64,000 nucleotides of DNA from Trematomus loennbergii (GCA_012861695.1 JAAOOA010000002.1:21037303-21101302), one strand, 5' to 3'; numbered from the stretch's first letter, positions 38,701-53,775 are shown. Notes: generated by a model not told the origin, from the letters alone. Program-made: numbers and translations.

Positions 38701-41700
38701 AAATAAACAGGGGCAATCGACAAAACAGCCCCCAAGTATTTACCCGAAGCAACACAATTAAAGGGGTAAACATTTTTGGGATTTTTGTAAATGCATTCAA
38801 ATTGTTCATCTTGGGAAAAAATAATTATTGCAACGTGAGAAAATTGTTTTATTTTCTACCCCATTCCTACCCTAACACTACTATCATCCGTGAATGTGGA
38901 CTAAAATGATCAACACCTCTCACGATATTGCAAAACACAACAGTACCAAAAGCTAAATATTTTAAACAGACAATACTCCTTAATCTTGTGTGTGAATTTA
39001 TACTTATACAAATAGGGATTTTGCGTGTGTGAAAGGTGAAATAAGGGGACATTGTATAGTCCCAATCCAGTATGGTGGGTCATATGAACCTGTGTGAGTG
39101 TGTGAAGACGATGCCAGTGAATTGAAGAGTGGGATGTGAGAAAAAATAAAAATAACTTGAGCACATTTATCTGCATCAACGCTTTGGAGATGCTTATAAA
39201 ACAAGGAAAGCTGCAATGCCCTCTGTGTTATACATTGGGAGAGTTATATAACGGAGAAAGCGAGAGATGGTGAAGGATGAACTGTGAGAGGTGAAATGTG
39301 ACCCTAGTGTTTAAAAAGCTGAAGTGTGGGAGGCTGGATGAGACGGCAATAACACTATACAGTTTGAAGTGAACAGTCCAGGCTTTTTGAAATGTAATTT
39401 CTAGGGATGTTTTGTGCATAAACCTCCATTAGAAGCATTAACTCTGGCTGTGTCAGGTAATTTAGACAGATAGATTTGACCCCACAGAGGCAACACATTA
39501 AGCTGTCAAGCTGAAGCAATTAGAGAAAGAGCCCGATGGCATGAGGATAAAAGAAGTGAAAGAAGAGATGCTGGAGATGTTGGTGTCTGCTTTACCTCTC
39601 TCTCTTGTCGACCAACCCCCCCAGACTTTTTACTAATGTGACAGATGAGGACAAGTAAAGATAAGATATAACGTAGAAACCTGGGGATACGGCTTGGTAA
39701 CCTGCTGTGTTGTTTTCCAAATACAGACGCTATTTGAGGAGACTACTGTTGGACTAAAGTGTTTGCGTTGTTTAAAACTGATATTTTAAATACAGTATGA
39801 TGGTCCTGCAGGCAGGAAACGTGTACAACAAATGTGTCATCTCATTACGCTTCATTTATAGTAGATTTCAAAACACTCAATTGCAATTTCCCACACACAT
39901 ACACGTAGGCAATACATGAACTGAAAAGGACAAAACACATATTAAACAAAGTAAAAGAGGAATTTGACAGGTGTATTATTACAAAAAAAAATGTAATTAT
40001 ACTTGTGTATAAAATAGTATATAGTATCATTTAGGTCATGATGATTGTGTTGTGAAAACTGTTATGACGGCTCGTAAAGTATTGTCCTGTTACTTTAAAG
40101 GGACTGATCATTTGCTGAGTCCTCAGTCTCAGTGACTCTTGTGTTATGAACTTTACACAGCTTCATAATTATCCCTTACTGCAGCACTTTGGAGGCCAAA
40201 CCCTGGCACCAGTTTTACTGTACTGACCGGGTCGGGGGTGTCTGAAGGTGGATTGCTTGTTGTTTTAATGTGACATAAGAACAGGCTGGGTATTTTTCGG
40301 CTTTGTATGAATAGCTTTGACCTGGTGTAAACATTGAAAAGTTGATATGTGCTAGAAAGACTGAGAAATAAATGTTTCTTCCTTTCCTGAAGAGTATTTT
40401 CAGCCTTTAAGGAGTTTAGAGTTAATGTTTAATGTTGAATACAGCTAGATCTACAGGTAAGAATGAAAAACCTGGGCCAGTGATGCAGAGAGAACATCAT
40501 GTGGGAGAAAGTATTTTTAAAATCCAGGTGGAGAAAAAGTACTACCAAGAAATAAAGAACTAAGAAAATAAATTAAGTGATAGTCCTTCACAGGCCCAAA
40601 TTGGCAACGGTTTTCGGAGGAAGATTGTAGAAAATTGAAGACAAGCGCATGTCCAGAAATAGTGCTGTGAGAATTTATTGGATTTGATTCAGGAAGGTCA
40701 TAAATTAGGAACACATGAGCAAGGGAACAGTTACCCAAGTTCCTACTGTAGTGAAATGCACTTGGTGTTCACTTGTTTCATCGCCCTCACTGTGGCAAAG
40801 TTTATGTCGAGGTTAATCTGTTGACACGATTAAACTGTCCCGTGTTCACTCTCATTACTCTGTCTCTTTTGTCCATCTAAAAACCCAGACATGACCGGCC
40901 GTGTGACGAAGCACAAACATGTTGCACACCATTTCCAATCAGAAGGATTAAAAACAAAGCTAAACAGTGAAATGGCTAAAGCTGATGAAAATTGGTATTA
41001 AATATTTATTATGGACTACGCCACAAGAACATTTTGTTGTGCAACCCTGTGACGATAATGAAGGATAATAAATGATCCTTCCACACTTAAGTTTGAATTT
41101 ATAACACAAAACAGCCAACTGTCACCTAATAATAAATGAGTAACCTGTATGACTCCATCAGTCATAGCTGAGTTACAAAACAGCCATCTTTAAATTAAAG
41201 TCTGTTTTTTTCCTCCTTCCAGTGTAAATACAGACTGTGCCGTTTCCGTGGCACTGAGACAGTTTTATAGAATTTCAACAGAGCAGCTGTGGAAAGAATG
41301 CATGTGAGGAGAGCAGAGATAGGCTGACATGTAAACACGGCAGAGATAGACCTGCCTGGAAGCAGCACAGCCATTCACAGAAGCTATTTAGTTATAAAAA
41401 GATTAGTTTTATTATTATAGCCTTTTGTCCCTGCATTTTATTACTCATATTAACCCTTTTGTGCCTTTGTCATATTCCAGTGTTCCTGTGTTAAACATGT
41501 ATTTTCCTTCAGTACAAAGAAAAAGAGAGCAAAACTAGGTTAAAGGTCTACTGTAACACACACTCACACTCAACACACACATTCACATATCCTAAACTGG
41601 CTGTCCATTTGTTGTGATTTTCCCACACACACTTGCTTTAATCAATAGAAGGTATGTTCCCCTCAGATTGCTTACGTCAAAGTCCCCCGTCGCACACTGT

Positions 41701-41734
41701 CCTTGCTCTGGTGTTTCCCAACACAGATAACTAT

Positions 41735-41781
<47 letters not shown>

Positions 41782-42403
41782 CGGACTGTAAGTCTCTGTT
41801 TTATGACACCACGGTGGCTTTAGTAAATGTTTTATGAATGGGCTTTGTCACATATGTTTTGCACTGGCCTTGGTGGATAAAGTTGTGTGTGTGTCTGTGC
41901 GTCAGTATATGCACATTACAGGGTGTGTTTCCTTTAATGAACAATCATTCTCTTGCCTGTTTTTAGTGCTTTTGTTGAAGCGGATAAGAAACCCTCGCAC
42001 TGTTTCGCCAGAGCGTCAGATTTGTCACTTGTGTGTGACGATCCGCACCTTTTTGTAACAAGAGGATGACGTGGATTTTTCTTTTTCCAGAATAAGTCCT
42101 GGCAGAAACTAAAGACCATGGTTCACTGGTCCCCTTCGTCGTGTCCTTCAAGAAGCGTTACCCATGGGTGCAGCTAGCCGGCCACGCAGGTATGCATAAA
42201 TATAGAGTTTGCATGACTTTGTCTGCACTAGGGCTAAATAATATGTCTTTGTTAAAGATTGCAATAACAATACTACTTATGATAAATGAACAATCAGCTC
42301 TACCTTTCTGCTCTTTCCAGTATACTGCTTATACAACAAATTGAACATTAAACTGAACACAAATGAAACCAAGTAAAACAGAATGATTAATGGTTACATT
42401 TGG

Positions 42404-42434
<31 letters not shown>

Positions 42435-44954
42435 ATTGAAAGTAAATCCCTGAGTACAATGCTGCAGTCTTTCACAGGGAGTCTTGCTGTAGTTGAAATG
42501 GAAATAAAGATTTTAAAAACAACATTTTGTGCAGCCCTACTCTGCAGAAATCTCACTCATGCATTATTTTGTCTTCATTGTTTAATCTTGTCTGTCTCTT
42601 TCTCCAAGGTAACTTCCAGGCCGGGGAGTACGGCCGCCTGCTGAAGCGGTACTGTGAGTGTGAGCAGCTGTGTCTGCAGCAGCTGATGAAGGACACTCTG
42701 CGCCCCTACGTGCCGGGGTATTATGGGGTCGTCCAGAGAGACGAGCAGGACTACAACCTGATGGATGACCTGCTGGCTGACTTCGACTCGCCCTCCATCA
42801 TGGACTGCAAGATGGGCAGCAGGTAAGACTCAAGATAAGGGAAGCACTTCTGTGTGGGAAGCCTTTTCCAAAGGTCAAAGCAGGGACTATCAGTGAGCCT
42901 TCAAAACAAACCTTTAATCACATCTAAAGCTTTACAATGCTGCTGGAAGTGTTCAAATATTTATACAGTAACTTTTTTTTATTTCATGCTTTTTGCTACT
43001 ATTACTGTTGTTATAGTTTTTTTACTTTATTTTATGACATTTGTATTATTTTCCCATGTTGTTAAATTGTTGAAATAAGTGTAAGTAGTTCTTAAATAAC
43101 TACAAAAGTTAAATAAAAATAACAATAAGGACGTAACATTATTACAGATAAATCTGATTAAGATAGCAAAGAGAAGGAAAATGAGAAAAAGAAGATATTA
43201 AAATGCATACAACTATTTTTAATGAAGCCCTTACATTTCAGGACGTACTTGGAGGAGGAGCTGTTGAAGGCCAGAGAGCGTCCACGTTTGCGGAAGGACA
43301 TGTATGACAAGATGGTAGCGGTGGACCCCGGGGCCCCCACAGAGCAGGAGAAGGCCCAGCAGGGAGTCCTCAAACCCAGATACATGCAGTGGAGGGAGAC
43401 CCTCAGCTCCACAGCCACCATGGGCTTCCGCATCGAAGGAATAAAGGTCAGAGGTCATCCTGGACTTGTTGCTCTGATAGCATGCCTGGTTGTAGTAGTC
43501 AGTGCTCATGAGGAAAGAAATAGTAATCCATCAATGGGAGTAAATATTTATTAGTGTTCACTAGGAGGACCGCACACGGGAGAGGAAATGGAAAACGCAG
43601 TTTGTTCAAGTTTAGGCTGGATGTGCAGCCAACAAGGAGGACTGTTTGTCCTTTCAAAAATAAACCCAGGACTGGTCGCACCAATAACTGTAGATGTGCA
43701 TGAACTCAGAATTAAGGGAAATATTTCACGACACTTTATTAAAAGCAGCTGCTCCCATTTCCTCTTGAAACAAGTATAAGCAGCCAAGCTGTATCAGTGA
43801 CCTTTTTATTTATACGTTAATATTTGTTGTTTGCAACAAATGCATTCTCAGAAAAACACAAACCTAGAACAAATGTACTTCTGATAGTGTTGCACTGAAT
43901 GCTCAACAGCTCACATTAGACCTGCAGCTGGGACGGGATGTTGTCTTTGTACAGGTGAAAAAAACCAGATATCATATTTGTTCTTTTCTTCAACAGAAAG
44001 CTGATGGAACTTGTAACACCAACTTTAAGAAGACGAAGCGCAGGGAGCAGGTGATGCAGGCCTTGGAGGACTTTGTAGCTGGCAACACTCAGATTCTGGT
44101 ACGTTAGTAGTTCTGCTGTTAATGCTTGTTTTTGTGAATGTTAAACTTCATGGAGGATTATTTTTAATGGAAAAGTTTAACCTTTTGACCAAGAAATAGT
44201 TCAGCATGTAACCCCCTCTATAACAACAAACTGCAGTTTAGTGTACTGTAGTCTTGATTTGAAAGAATAAACTATCCAGATACAATGTGTTTATTATTGA
44301 TATTTAGAGGCAGAGCCAGGCATAATTACAGTCTTTATGCTAAGATAGATTAGCCCGCTGCTAGCAATAGTTTCTTATTGATCGTAAAGACAGCGTTTAT
44401 CAAATCTATTGAGCAACAAAACATCAATAAAGGTTAGGAGGCTTTTAGACTGGTTAAGTAGGAAAAAACATTATTTATGGTAAATGTTTCTGATGTATAT
44501 CTCCTTATCTTTTTCTCAGAAGCTCTACCTGCAGCGGTTGGAGGAACTTCGATCAGTCCTCGAGCAGTCGCTCTTCTTCAGGTCACACGAGGTGAGAGCC
44601 GCTGACACACACTCACTTTTCATGTTTCCCTCCCAAACCTGCTGGGCGAGTTGAACATTCTGTGATATCATCCTGTGAGTAGCTGCTGTATTGAATTTCT
44701 AACACACCCAAACTCCCTCGTCTCCCCCGTCCCTCCCTCCGCAGGTCGTAGGCAGCTCCCTGCTGTTCGTGCACGACGCCTCGGGGAAGGCCAGAGTGTG
44801 GATGATCGACTTTGGGAAGACGGTGCCCCTGTCGGACCCCCGCACCCTGGACCACAGGACCCCCTGGGTGGAGGGTAACAGGGAGGACGGCTACCTGTGG
44901 GGGCTGGACAACCTCATAGACATCCTCAGCACTATGCTCCCACAGACCCCCTGA
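32716..44954 (+). CDS. itpkc: Inositol-trisphosphate 3-kinase C (one frame break in exon 2)
   Basis: Seven coding exons: 32716-33816, 42091-42189, 42609-42822, 43242-43446, 43997-44098, 44520-44591 and 44745-44954, about 667 residues. Exon 1 encodes a long, low-complexity, Ser/Pro/Glu-rich N-terminus ending with [14 protein letters not shown] and [12 protein letters not shown], which mirror human ITPKC. The rest is the conserved kinase: calmodulin-binding start [18 protein letters not shown], the inositol-phosphate kinase signature PSIMDCKMG (about 462-470), [50 protein letters not shown] and [14 protein letters not shown]. It phosphorylates Ins(1,4,5)P3 to Ins(1,3,4,5)P4. NFQAGE and [12 protein letters not shown] favour ITPKC over A or B. 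Exon 2 is one base short of the frame (99 instead of 100 nt) near 42131-42136. The start could be 32716 or 32866 (MKNNVL). Confidence 0.94.
34690..34710. repeat. (CAGTA)n short tandem repeat
   Basis: Four copies of the pentamer CAGTA in itpkc intron 1. Confidence 0.8.
36727..36800. repeat. Teleost interspersed repeat fragment
   Basis: 'gcggtggagaaagtattcag' followed by 'atccttaactttagtcaaa' and 'gcaatgccacatgtaaaa' matches the motif order of a common fish hAT-like repeat (GGTGGAAGAAGTATTCAG...). It lies in itpkc intron 1. The rest of this 8.3-kb intron shows no other named element. Confidence 0.55.
38216..38320 (+). CDS. itpkc: Candidate alternative first coding exon of itpkc
   Basis: An ATG at 38216 opens a 35-codon frame ([18 protein letters not shown]..., with a hydrophobic Cys-rich stretch, ending SVCQ) that runs exactly to a consensus donor CAG|GTAAGG in phase 0. 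This is the same phase as the annotated itpkc exon 1, so it would splice in frame to exon 2 at 42091. The frame is also open upstream to ATG 38141. This would give a short-N-terminus kinase with a membrane-seeking leader. I infer this from splice phase and codon structure only. A chance open frame remains possible. Confidence 0.4.
41737..41776. repeat. (AC)20 microsatellite
   Basis: A dinucleotide tract in itpkc intron 1, about 0.3 kb upstream of exon 2. Confidence 0.95.
42406..42434. repeat. (GT)14 microsatellite
   Basis: A dinucleotide tract in itpkc intron 2. Confidence 0.95.
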
Positions 44955-47297
44955 GAGGGAGGACCCTAATGAGAAATTTGTGATGCATAATCAGGAGAGT
45001 TTGGAGAAAAGTAGACTGACAGAGGAAGGATTAGAAAATGACCACCAGTTGGGTCTTCACTACCCACGCCAAGTTTCTTTATCCTATTGTACTTGTGTGA
45101 GAAAAGACGAAAACAAGGGCAGGATCTTTATTGAAAGTGGAATATGCCAAAGATCGACTCCATGCATTATGCTCCATTTGTGGATCCTCGGGACAGATGA
45201 TCTGCGAGGAGTTGATGCAAAGAAGAGAAAGAGGGAGAATTGCATGCAGCATTGTAACTTTTTTGTCAAATGGAGAGTACAGTCCACGGAAATCATGGAC
45301 CTCTCACTGCCCTCTTTTCCTACAAAGGCAGTTCTCCCTTCTCAACATCTCCCCCTGTTGGTTAGAGTTGCACACAGCACTCTCACAACCATGAACCTGA
45401 TCCAGAGGCCTTTCCACAACGCCTTCAAGGAGCACTAGGCAACGGGGAATGTTATTTTTTGTGATGTATAAGTACACAGCAACACTAAAACACTGGTCGG
45501 ACCACGTGTTAACTAACTCAGTGTGTAAATACATTTTTATTTAATTTTGTTTGGCCTTGGTATAACCTCCTTACCTTGTTTGTAATATTTCTGTGCCTCG
45601 CATTTACAAAGAGCGGTTGGATCATTCCAGTGCAGTGGACTCATGCTACTTTTCTTCCAAAGAGTTCACCCAAGTGTAAACTGATTTACAATATAGTCCC
45701 AAAGCTTAACTTGTTGCAAGTGTTTTCTAAATTTGGATTTTTGTATGATATGCAGTGAAAGGTTTTTTTAATCTCATTGAACTGTGCAGTAAGCAGCTTG
45801 GCAGCCATGTTTGTCTGGGATTTGTTGCACTATGGATCCTCACAAAGCCATTGAACAAATCAAGCGGTGCCTCAGAGTGTCTTAAGATGGGAAGCAGCAG
45901 TCAAGTTGTACTGGGTTTACAGATGCAGAAAAGTTTATTGCATGAATTCAATTTGTTGTTATCACTTCATTTAATCTGATCAGTGTTGCTTCAGATTTGC
46001 TGGGAGTTTCACAGAAAAGCAGTGGTGCAAAGAGCGAAATTAAACTGGAAATACCTGATTAAACTGATAAGTCTGGTAAGGCTTTTGTAAGGTTACATTA
46101 TATATCAGCTTACATGTGATCTTCAAATGTAACCTATGATTCAACGTATGACACATAATCAAATCCAAGAATATTACACAAGGATGTTGAGTAAATCTCA
46201 TTTAGCTACACTAAACACGGTTTGGTTGAATTTTCTGTACGCAGGATGGAAAGTTTACAAAGCAAAAACTTGGTTATGATAAGATATGAAGTCAGTGCTT
46301 ATGATAATGTCTGTTGTTCCTTGACTGCAATGCAGCAGATCGGTGAACTCGTCAGTTTCGGTTAGCTGTAAACATCTGACTTCATGTAATCTGAGAACAA
46401 ATGTTAGGAATTTGGTTTTTCCATTTCCTGAAGAGTAAAACGTACACGGAGAGAGGATTAAGCTGTTTACAAAGTATTATATTTCTTAGCCCACAAATCC
46501 TCTATATTTGTAAAATGGCAAATGATCAGGTTCTCAAACTGGGTGCTGCTTTATAGGTAAGAAAACTGGAATTATAATCACATTTTGTATTTTCAAAAGG
46601 CAGCCTATTTTAAAGCTGCAAAGCACAAACAGGCTGCTGAACATTGATATTAATTCCCTGCTTTGTCCAGATCATGGATTGCAATAAACTGGAAATAAGA
46701 TACTTCAGAGTTCGTGTTTTCCTGTCAGTCTTTCACACACAGTTTTCGTCATGTTTTATTTTACTGAACATCCCGAAATGTTCGCAGGCAGTGCATCAAG
46801 ATGACAATGTATTCAATTAAGAATTTAACCAATTTATTGTACAAACAATCAGTCAGTGATGTGTTTAGCACCAATTCGTTCAAGAGTTCTCACATTGTAA
46901 ACCTGCTGGAGAAAGATCATTTTCAAAACAAATTGCACTTTATATTAAAGTAATGAAAGGATCTGTGACATGGATCATTTTGAATTGCAGCGTACTTTTT
47001 GGAAATTAACTTTATAAGATGCTCATTTCAGCTTTTGGTTTATCCAGTGAATAACCTTGTTAAATGAAATAAATTGAGAATTTTTATCAAAACAGCACCG
47101 TCTGCATTCATTAGCCAACAACAGTAACTCCGAAGGGCTTAAAAAAATTCAAAAACTTCTGCAAGCCACGCAGACATCAGATTGTTTAAAAAAAAATACT
47201 TTCTTTGGTTGAACTGTGACATTGATTGCAATCTGAGAGTTCACTGATGCTCTAAGCAGATCAGAGTCTTCTCTGAGTGCCAGACATTGCATTGAGC
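44955..47297. other. itpkc 3' region, convergent with actmap
   Basis: No coding exon was recognised. AATAAA at 46683-46688 and 47068-47073 are candidate itpkc polyadenylation signals, implying a 3'UTR of about 1.7-2.1 kb. The open frame at 44980-45438 has no family resemblance. Confidence 0.55.
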
Positions 47298-50200
47298 TTA
47301 CATTTTATTACTGCTCGTGTGGAGCAGCACCGCCTGTCCTGCCAGCCCGGCCTCCACCCCTCCCGGAGGAACCACGTACAGAGTCCCGCCCTGAGCTCTC
47401 TGAGGGCCCATCGTCCTCAGCTGCTCGTTGCTCTGAGCGACGCTGTCCAGGCTCCACAGCTGGTAGCGCAGGCTTTTACCCTGCTTAGCCAGGACGAAGA
47501 CCTCTCTGACCGCCGTGCTACCGAAGGGACAGGAAGTGCTGCTCTCTGCAGCGAGGAGGAGCCAGGGCAGCGTGGGGTCAGGCTGAGTGTGTGCTTCACT
47601 CACACTGCCCGGGCCAAACCCAGGAGGACACCTGGCACAAGAATAAGTGGTCATTGTGTGGCATGTTGATGTTTTTAGAGCTGAAATGTGGTAACGGGAC
47701 CATGGAAGACAATCCCTTTTCAGGCTTAACCAATTTACCAGACTAAAGAATAGCACCGGTAATATTTGTATTCTATTCTTTTTAGTTTTTGTACCTCCTA
47801 TTATATTTGTTGTTGTTTTCTATACTTATTTAGATTTACTTTGTCTTGTAGTGCTGCAACAACCGATTCTACTTTCTGCAAAGTTTGTCCCCTAAGGTTT
47901 CTCTTTACCGCTGCACCATGAGTCATTTTCTAGTACATGGAATATCCATGTCACATCATAGGAGGAACTTAATTGCATGAATAAGATCTGAAGTCAGATC
48001 TGTTTTTAATCTAAAATATCTGCGCAGTATTACACTCAACTTGACTCATGGCTGTTGCCTCATGGTTAAAAACGTTGTCACCATTTATTTCCATTTTAAA
48101 TTACATTACATGTTACTTGTTAGACGCTTTTATCCAAAGCGACTTACATACTCAATACTGTGGACAATCCCCACAGGAGCAATTTGGGGTGAAGTGTCTT
48201 GCCCAGGGACACAACGACATGCTGACTGCAGTGGGGTTTGAACCTGTGCTCCCCTGATCCGAACACCAACCGCACTAACCCACTGCGCCACACGCCAAAT
48301 GTCAATTGTAGGTTCACTGAAAAGGTGTATTCACCATTTGGAAGCTATTATAGCTTTTGATCATAGATAGAGAACAAATTGAATCATCCTACTTCAAAAT
48401 AATTAAAAGTAATAATAAATTGCTGGAATCTCGTTTGCTACGTCAAAGTTTTTAAATAGTATGCTCAATCAATCAATCAATGTTTATTTATATAGCCCAA
48501 TATCACAAATGTTACATTTGTCTCAGTGGACTTCACAGTTTGTACAGAATATCAGTATGACAATACGACACCCTCTGTCCTTAGACCCTCACATCGTACA
48601 AGGAAAAACTTCCAGAGAAAAACCCCACAGTTTAAAGGGGAAAATGGGAGAAACCTCAGGGAGAGCAACAGAGGAGGGATCCCTCTCACAGGACGGACAG
48701 ACGTGCAATAGATGCCGTGTGTAAATCGAAGAGATAATACATTTTTACAGCATAGGTAGACCAGATGTTTGGAAATGCATGTGTCTATAATAAGAAGATG
48801 AATCCACGAGGATGTCAACAATCCTGTGGGAGCCATCAGGGAAGTAGTATGATGAGAGTCAGGCAGGACCACAGTGATAGGTTCAGCCACGACTCGATGC
48901 TGCACCCTATACATCTACAAGTTCTAAAACACCTATTTTGCTTTGTTTGTTGCAGTGATTTTGTTTTTGCTAAAGTTAAAGGGTTCATATTTGTTTCTTT
49001 CCAGCCATGAACATTGCAGCTCTGTCCTAACCGTCTGTTTACTTTGCTCTGAATCAAATGAGTGCTTGATGTCTCAGTCTTATTGTGAAATAAATAAGAC
49101 TGACTTTAGTTTCAAACCAGTTTTATGAAAAGAACAGACTAATCTTGGCTTCCTTTGTTGGGTTAATTCAGGACATTCCTTTCACAAAACACTCTCTTTA
49201 TGAAACACCTCCCCAGTGAGTCAGTCATTTCGTCTTACCTGAAGCGACCGCCCAGTGCGCTCTGTGGCCGCTCCGCTGGCACGGCTCATGGTTATAGTCT
49301 TCATCATATCTGTACAAACTGTGAAGGAATTCTGCCCTGTGATCATAGACATTGTTATGACATCAGTAGCAGAAGAAAAACACAACCACAGTAAAGTCTT
49401 TCCATGGCAGTTTGTTTTAGGTTTAGGATACGGGATGAGAACAGGCTGTCTCCCCCACAGGTGTGCGATGACGGTTGCAGCATTATCACCACCTAAACCT
49501 CCCGACAGCACTTCTGCTCTGCAGCCACAAACCTCCTCCGCCAGCAGGGCCATGTTTTCAGCTGACAAAATAAAAATCATAATGAGAACATTTAAACATA
49601 CCACCATAAACCGTGTAAAACTATTTTATTAGCTAGGGAAGGAAAATGACAACTCCTACTTAAATATAAACAAGGTCATATAAGTTCCACATGTTTAATC
49701 CCATCCTACATATGGTGTTTAATGCCCCACTGAAGAGACCTAATGATGTAAAAGAAAATATTTGTACCTGCAACACTTTATCAGCATTAGAAAACTTCTA
49801 CTGCCTCAAAATGAAAAAGGGTTATAAATTATGAATGCAACCCATCCCTCTCTGCTCTTGTTTGCAACTCTGTCTTTCTTGCACAGTTTACACACTCTAT
49901 TTACCTGAAAACATTTCACCCTGTGCTGTGTATCCTCTGCTTAGTGCCGTCTGAACAACAGTTTCCAGGTCAATACTCAGCTGTGGCTGTCGAAGGTGAG
50001 CGGACATCCACAAAGCCACCAGACCGCACCTGAGAGGTAAATGAGTTATACAGTCACATCATAGCAAATGTTTCATGTAAGCTAACAATACAACTGCCCC
50101 ACTGTACATGCAATTTGTAACTTTGTAAAGTGATTTCTTAGTCAAATGTAGATCTAGGTGTGGCTTGACACCACACTTTCCAGACTTACTGTGGACCATC

Positions 50201-50696
50201 TTGGATGAGGGAAGGCACATATGTGTTCACCAGTATCCATTGCAGGTCCTTCCTAAAACTGAAGCACAAAATACAAAAGTAAAAAAACACTCTTTTTTAT
50301 CAAGTATTTTTAAATGATATATTTCTTCCCATTAATTTGGCATTATATTCTTGTTCATTACGTTTATTCTTTGTCTATTTTCCCAAATTATAACATCTGA
50401 TTTCAGATAATTAAATAATGGTACATGGTCAAAATAAACAGATGGTTATCATTAAATATTTGCAAAAAAAGTTGATCTTCTCATTGAAAGTCTCACCTGC
50501 TCTCCCTCTGACTGAGCAGTAAACGGGCCTCTGTGTGGTTCCCCTCCACCGGACTCCTGCTGCTGGCTATGGTCTGATACAACTTCTTCTTGTGGGTGGA
50601 GGCTGGAGGAGGTGGTGGATCTGGAGCAGGAGGCGCAGGTGGTGGAGGAGGAGGAGGAGGAGGAGGAGGTGGTGACAGCTGGCACTCCATTGACAT
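47298..50696 (-). CDS. actmap: Actin maturation protease (C19orf54 homologue; one frame break in last exon)
   Basis: Six coding exons in minus order: 50696-50497, 50252-50190, 50029-49905, 49561-49432, 49309-49239 and 47631-47298, about 307 residues. Exon 1 encodes a poly-proline N-terminus, as in the human protein. The protease core follows. LQWILVNTYVPSLIQDGPQCGLVALW carries, across its span, the presumed nucleophile Cys at about residue 89. RGYTAQGEMFS, EVLSGGLGG, VLIPYDEDYNHEPC and GHRAHWAVAS follow, with the presumed catalytic His at about 191. ACTMAP removes the acetylated N-terminal Met or Cys of actin before NAA80 acetylation. Junction phases are correct through five introns. The last exon then starts GVLLGLARAV and hits a stop, while the remaining sequence (LAKQGKSLRYQLW, GTLYVVPPGG) is in another frame, so one base is missing. 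The start could also be ATG 50690. Confidence 0.9.
48104..48298. repeat. Teleost interspersed repeat (tgacgcttttatccaaagcg type)
   Basis: The block contains 'agacgcttttatccaaagcg', 'acttaca', 'cagggacacaacgacatgct' and 'ggggtttgaacctgtg'. This module order is seen in a very widespread fish repeat. It has no coding frame and lies in actmap intron 5. Confidence 0.6.
48464..48915 (-). repeat. Non-LTR-retroposon-like interspersed repeat with (TCAA)n end
   Basis: It begins with caatcaatcaatcaa, then 'tgtttatttatatagcccaa', 'tatcacaaat', a 'ccttagaccctcacatcg' stretch and 'caacagaggagggatccctc'. This is the order in an abundant percomorph repeat. The simple tetramer end suggests the 3' tail, so the element would be on the minus strand. 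It is in actmap intron 5. Confidence 0.6.
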
Positions 50697-51868
50697 CTTT
50701 ACTGAGTTCCTATTGGATTAACCCTGATAGAAGAGGTAGCTTGGTAAGCATGTGTGGGTCTTTGCAAAGGGACAAGTTACAGCAACTCTTAACAATATTT
50801 ACATTGTAATGCCCACAGCTTTACTTCACCCTCCCACCCCTCACACTCTCCTACCTTAGCTAGTAGCTCTGTTGCTTAAAGCAGGGCGAAAAGTTCTTCA
50901 TTTGATATTATGCTGTTTTGGTACAAACCAAAGAGAAAAAACCTTCTCTGTTATCGCTCCCAAAAAGCATTTATCTTGTCATATTTCACACACTAAAGTT
51001 ATGGTCCCACTCCTACACCCACTTGTGAAACTAGCACAGCTAGCTAGCAGCACCGGTGTTTTGGTTTTGACCATATTTGGCAGCTTCTTCTTCTTCGTGT
51101 TTATTGTGAGCCGTCATACCAATGGAAACAAGTCATACCGCCCTCCACTGCATCTACCAAATGCACTGAGTACTTTGTATATTTTGTTATTATTTACCTA
51201 TATCTTAAATATTGGCTGCATTGTAAAGTTATGTGTTATAATGTAAACAGGAACCGGTGTTGAAGCACATTCTGTGACCTGAGCAATAAAATGATGTCCC
51301 TCCAAGAGGGTGTAACTCTGTATCTAAATTCTAAACATAATAGTTTGCACATTTATCAAAATGTGTCTGTCTACCTAAATACTATGGTGGCACTACGTTC
51401 AGTCACAGTAGCTATTAAAATACATACAGCATTATTTAATAATAAAACGTTTGAGGTAGTCTCAAAATCGGATGTGTCGCACCGTGGTTCTTAACGCGAG
51501 AACAGAGAACGGGATTTGTGACGGCCGGGATTTTCATTCATCCGTCCGTGGTGAGTATGCCTTCGAAATCCAACTGAACAGTTTTATTTTTTTTGTTATC
51601 TAGACATTTAACAAACCAATCTGTTGATTTAGTTAATGTATTTGGACGTCTTTATGATAGTGAGGAGAATCGGGATATATAGAATAGACTAGATACACAT
51701 AGATAGTACGCTTCTGTATGTAAGCTAAAGCTAGTAGATAGCTATTGCGCTAACGTTCACCCCACGTTATTCAAGTTAGCTTGTTAGCTTAGCGGCTAAT
51801 CGATTGTTGTGCTCCTTTTTGGTTTAAAAGGAATGTTTTAAGTTGTTAACTTATATGCAGGTTAGAAC
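50697..51868. other. Divergent promoter interval between actmap and snrpa
   Basis: About 1.2 kb separates the start codons. A plausible snrpa noncoding first exon ends at about 51550 (ccgtccgtg|gtgagt), with an acceptor just before the start codon (tatgcag|gttagaac), so its 5'UTR intron would be ~0.3 kb. No further gene was recognised. Confidence 0.5.

Positions 51869-53775
<1,907 letters not shown>

Noticed and set aside
32716..44954. itpkc, actmap and snrpa as pseudogenes because of frame breaks
   Set aside because: All splice sites and all other exons are intact, and four neighbouring conserved genes share the same single-base defect, which points to sequence error.
48225..48245. tRNA-like B-box (ggggtttgaacctg)
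   Set aside because: It is part of a common teleost interspersed repeat and no tRNA cloverleaf can be built around it.
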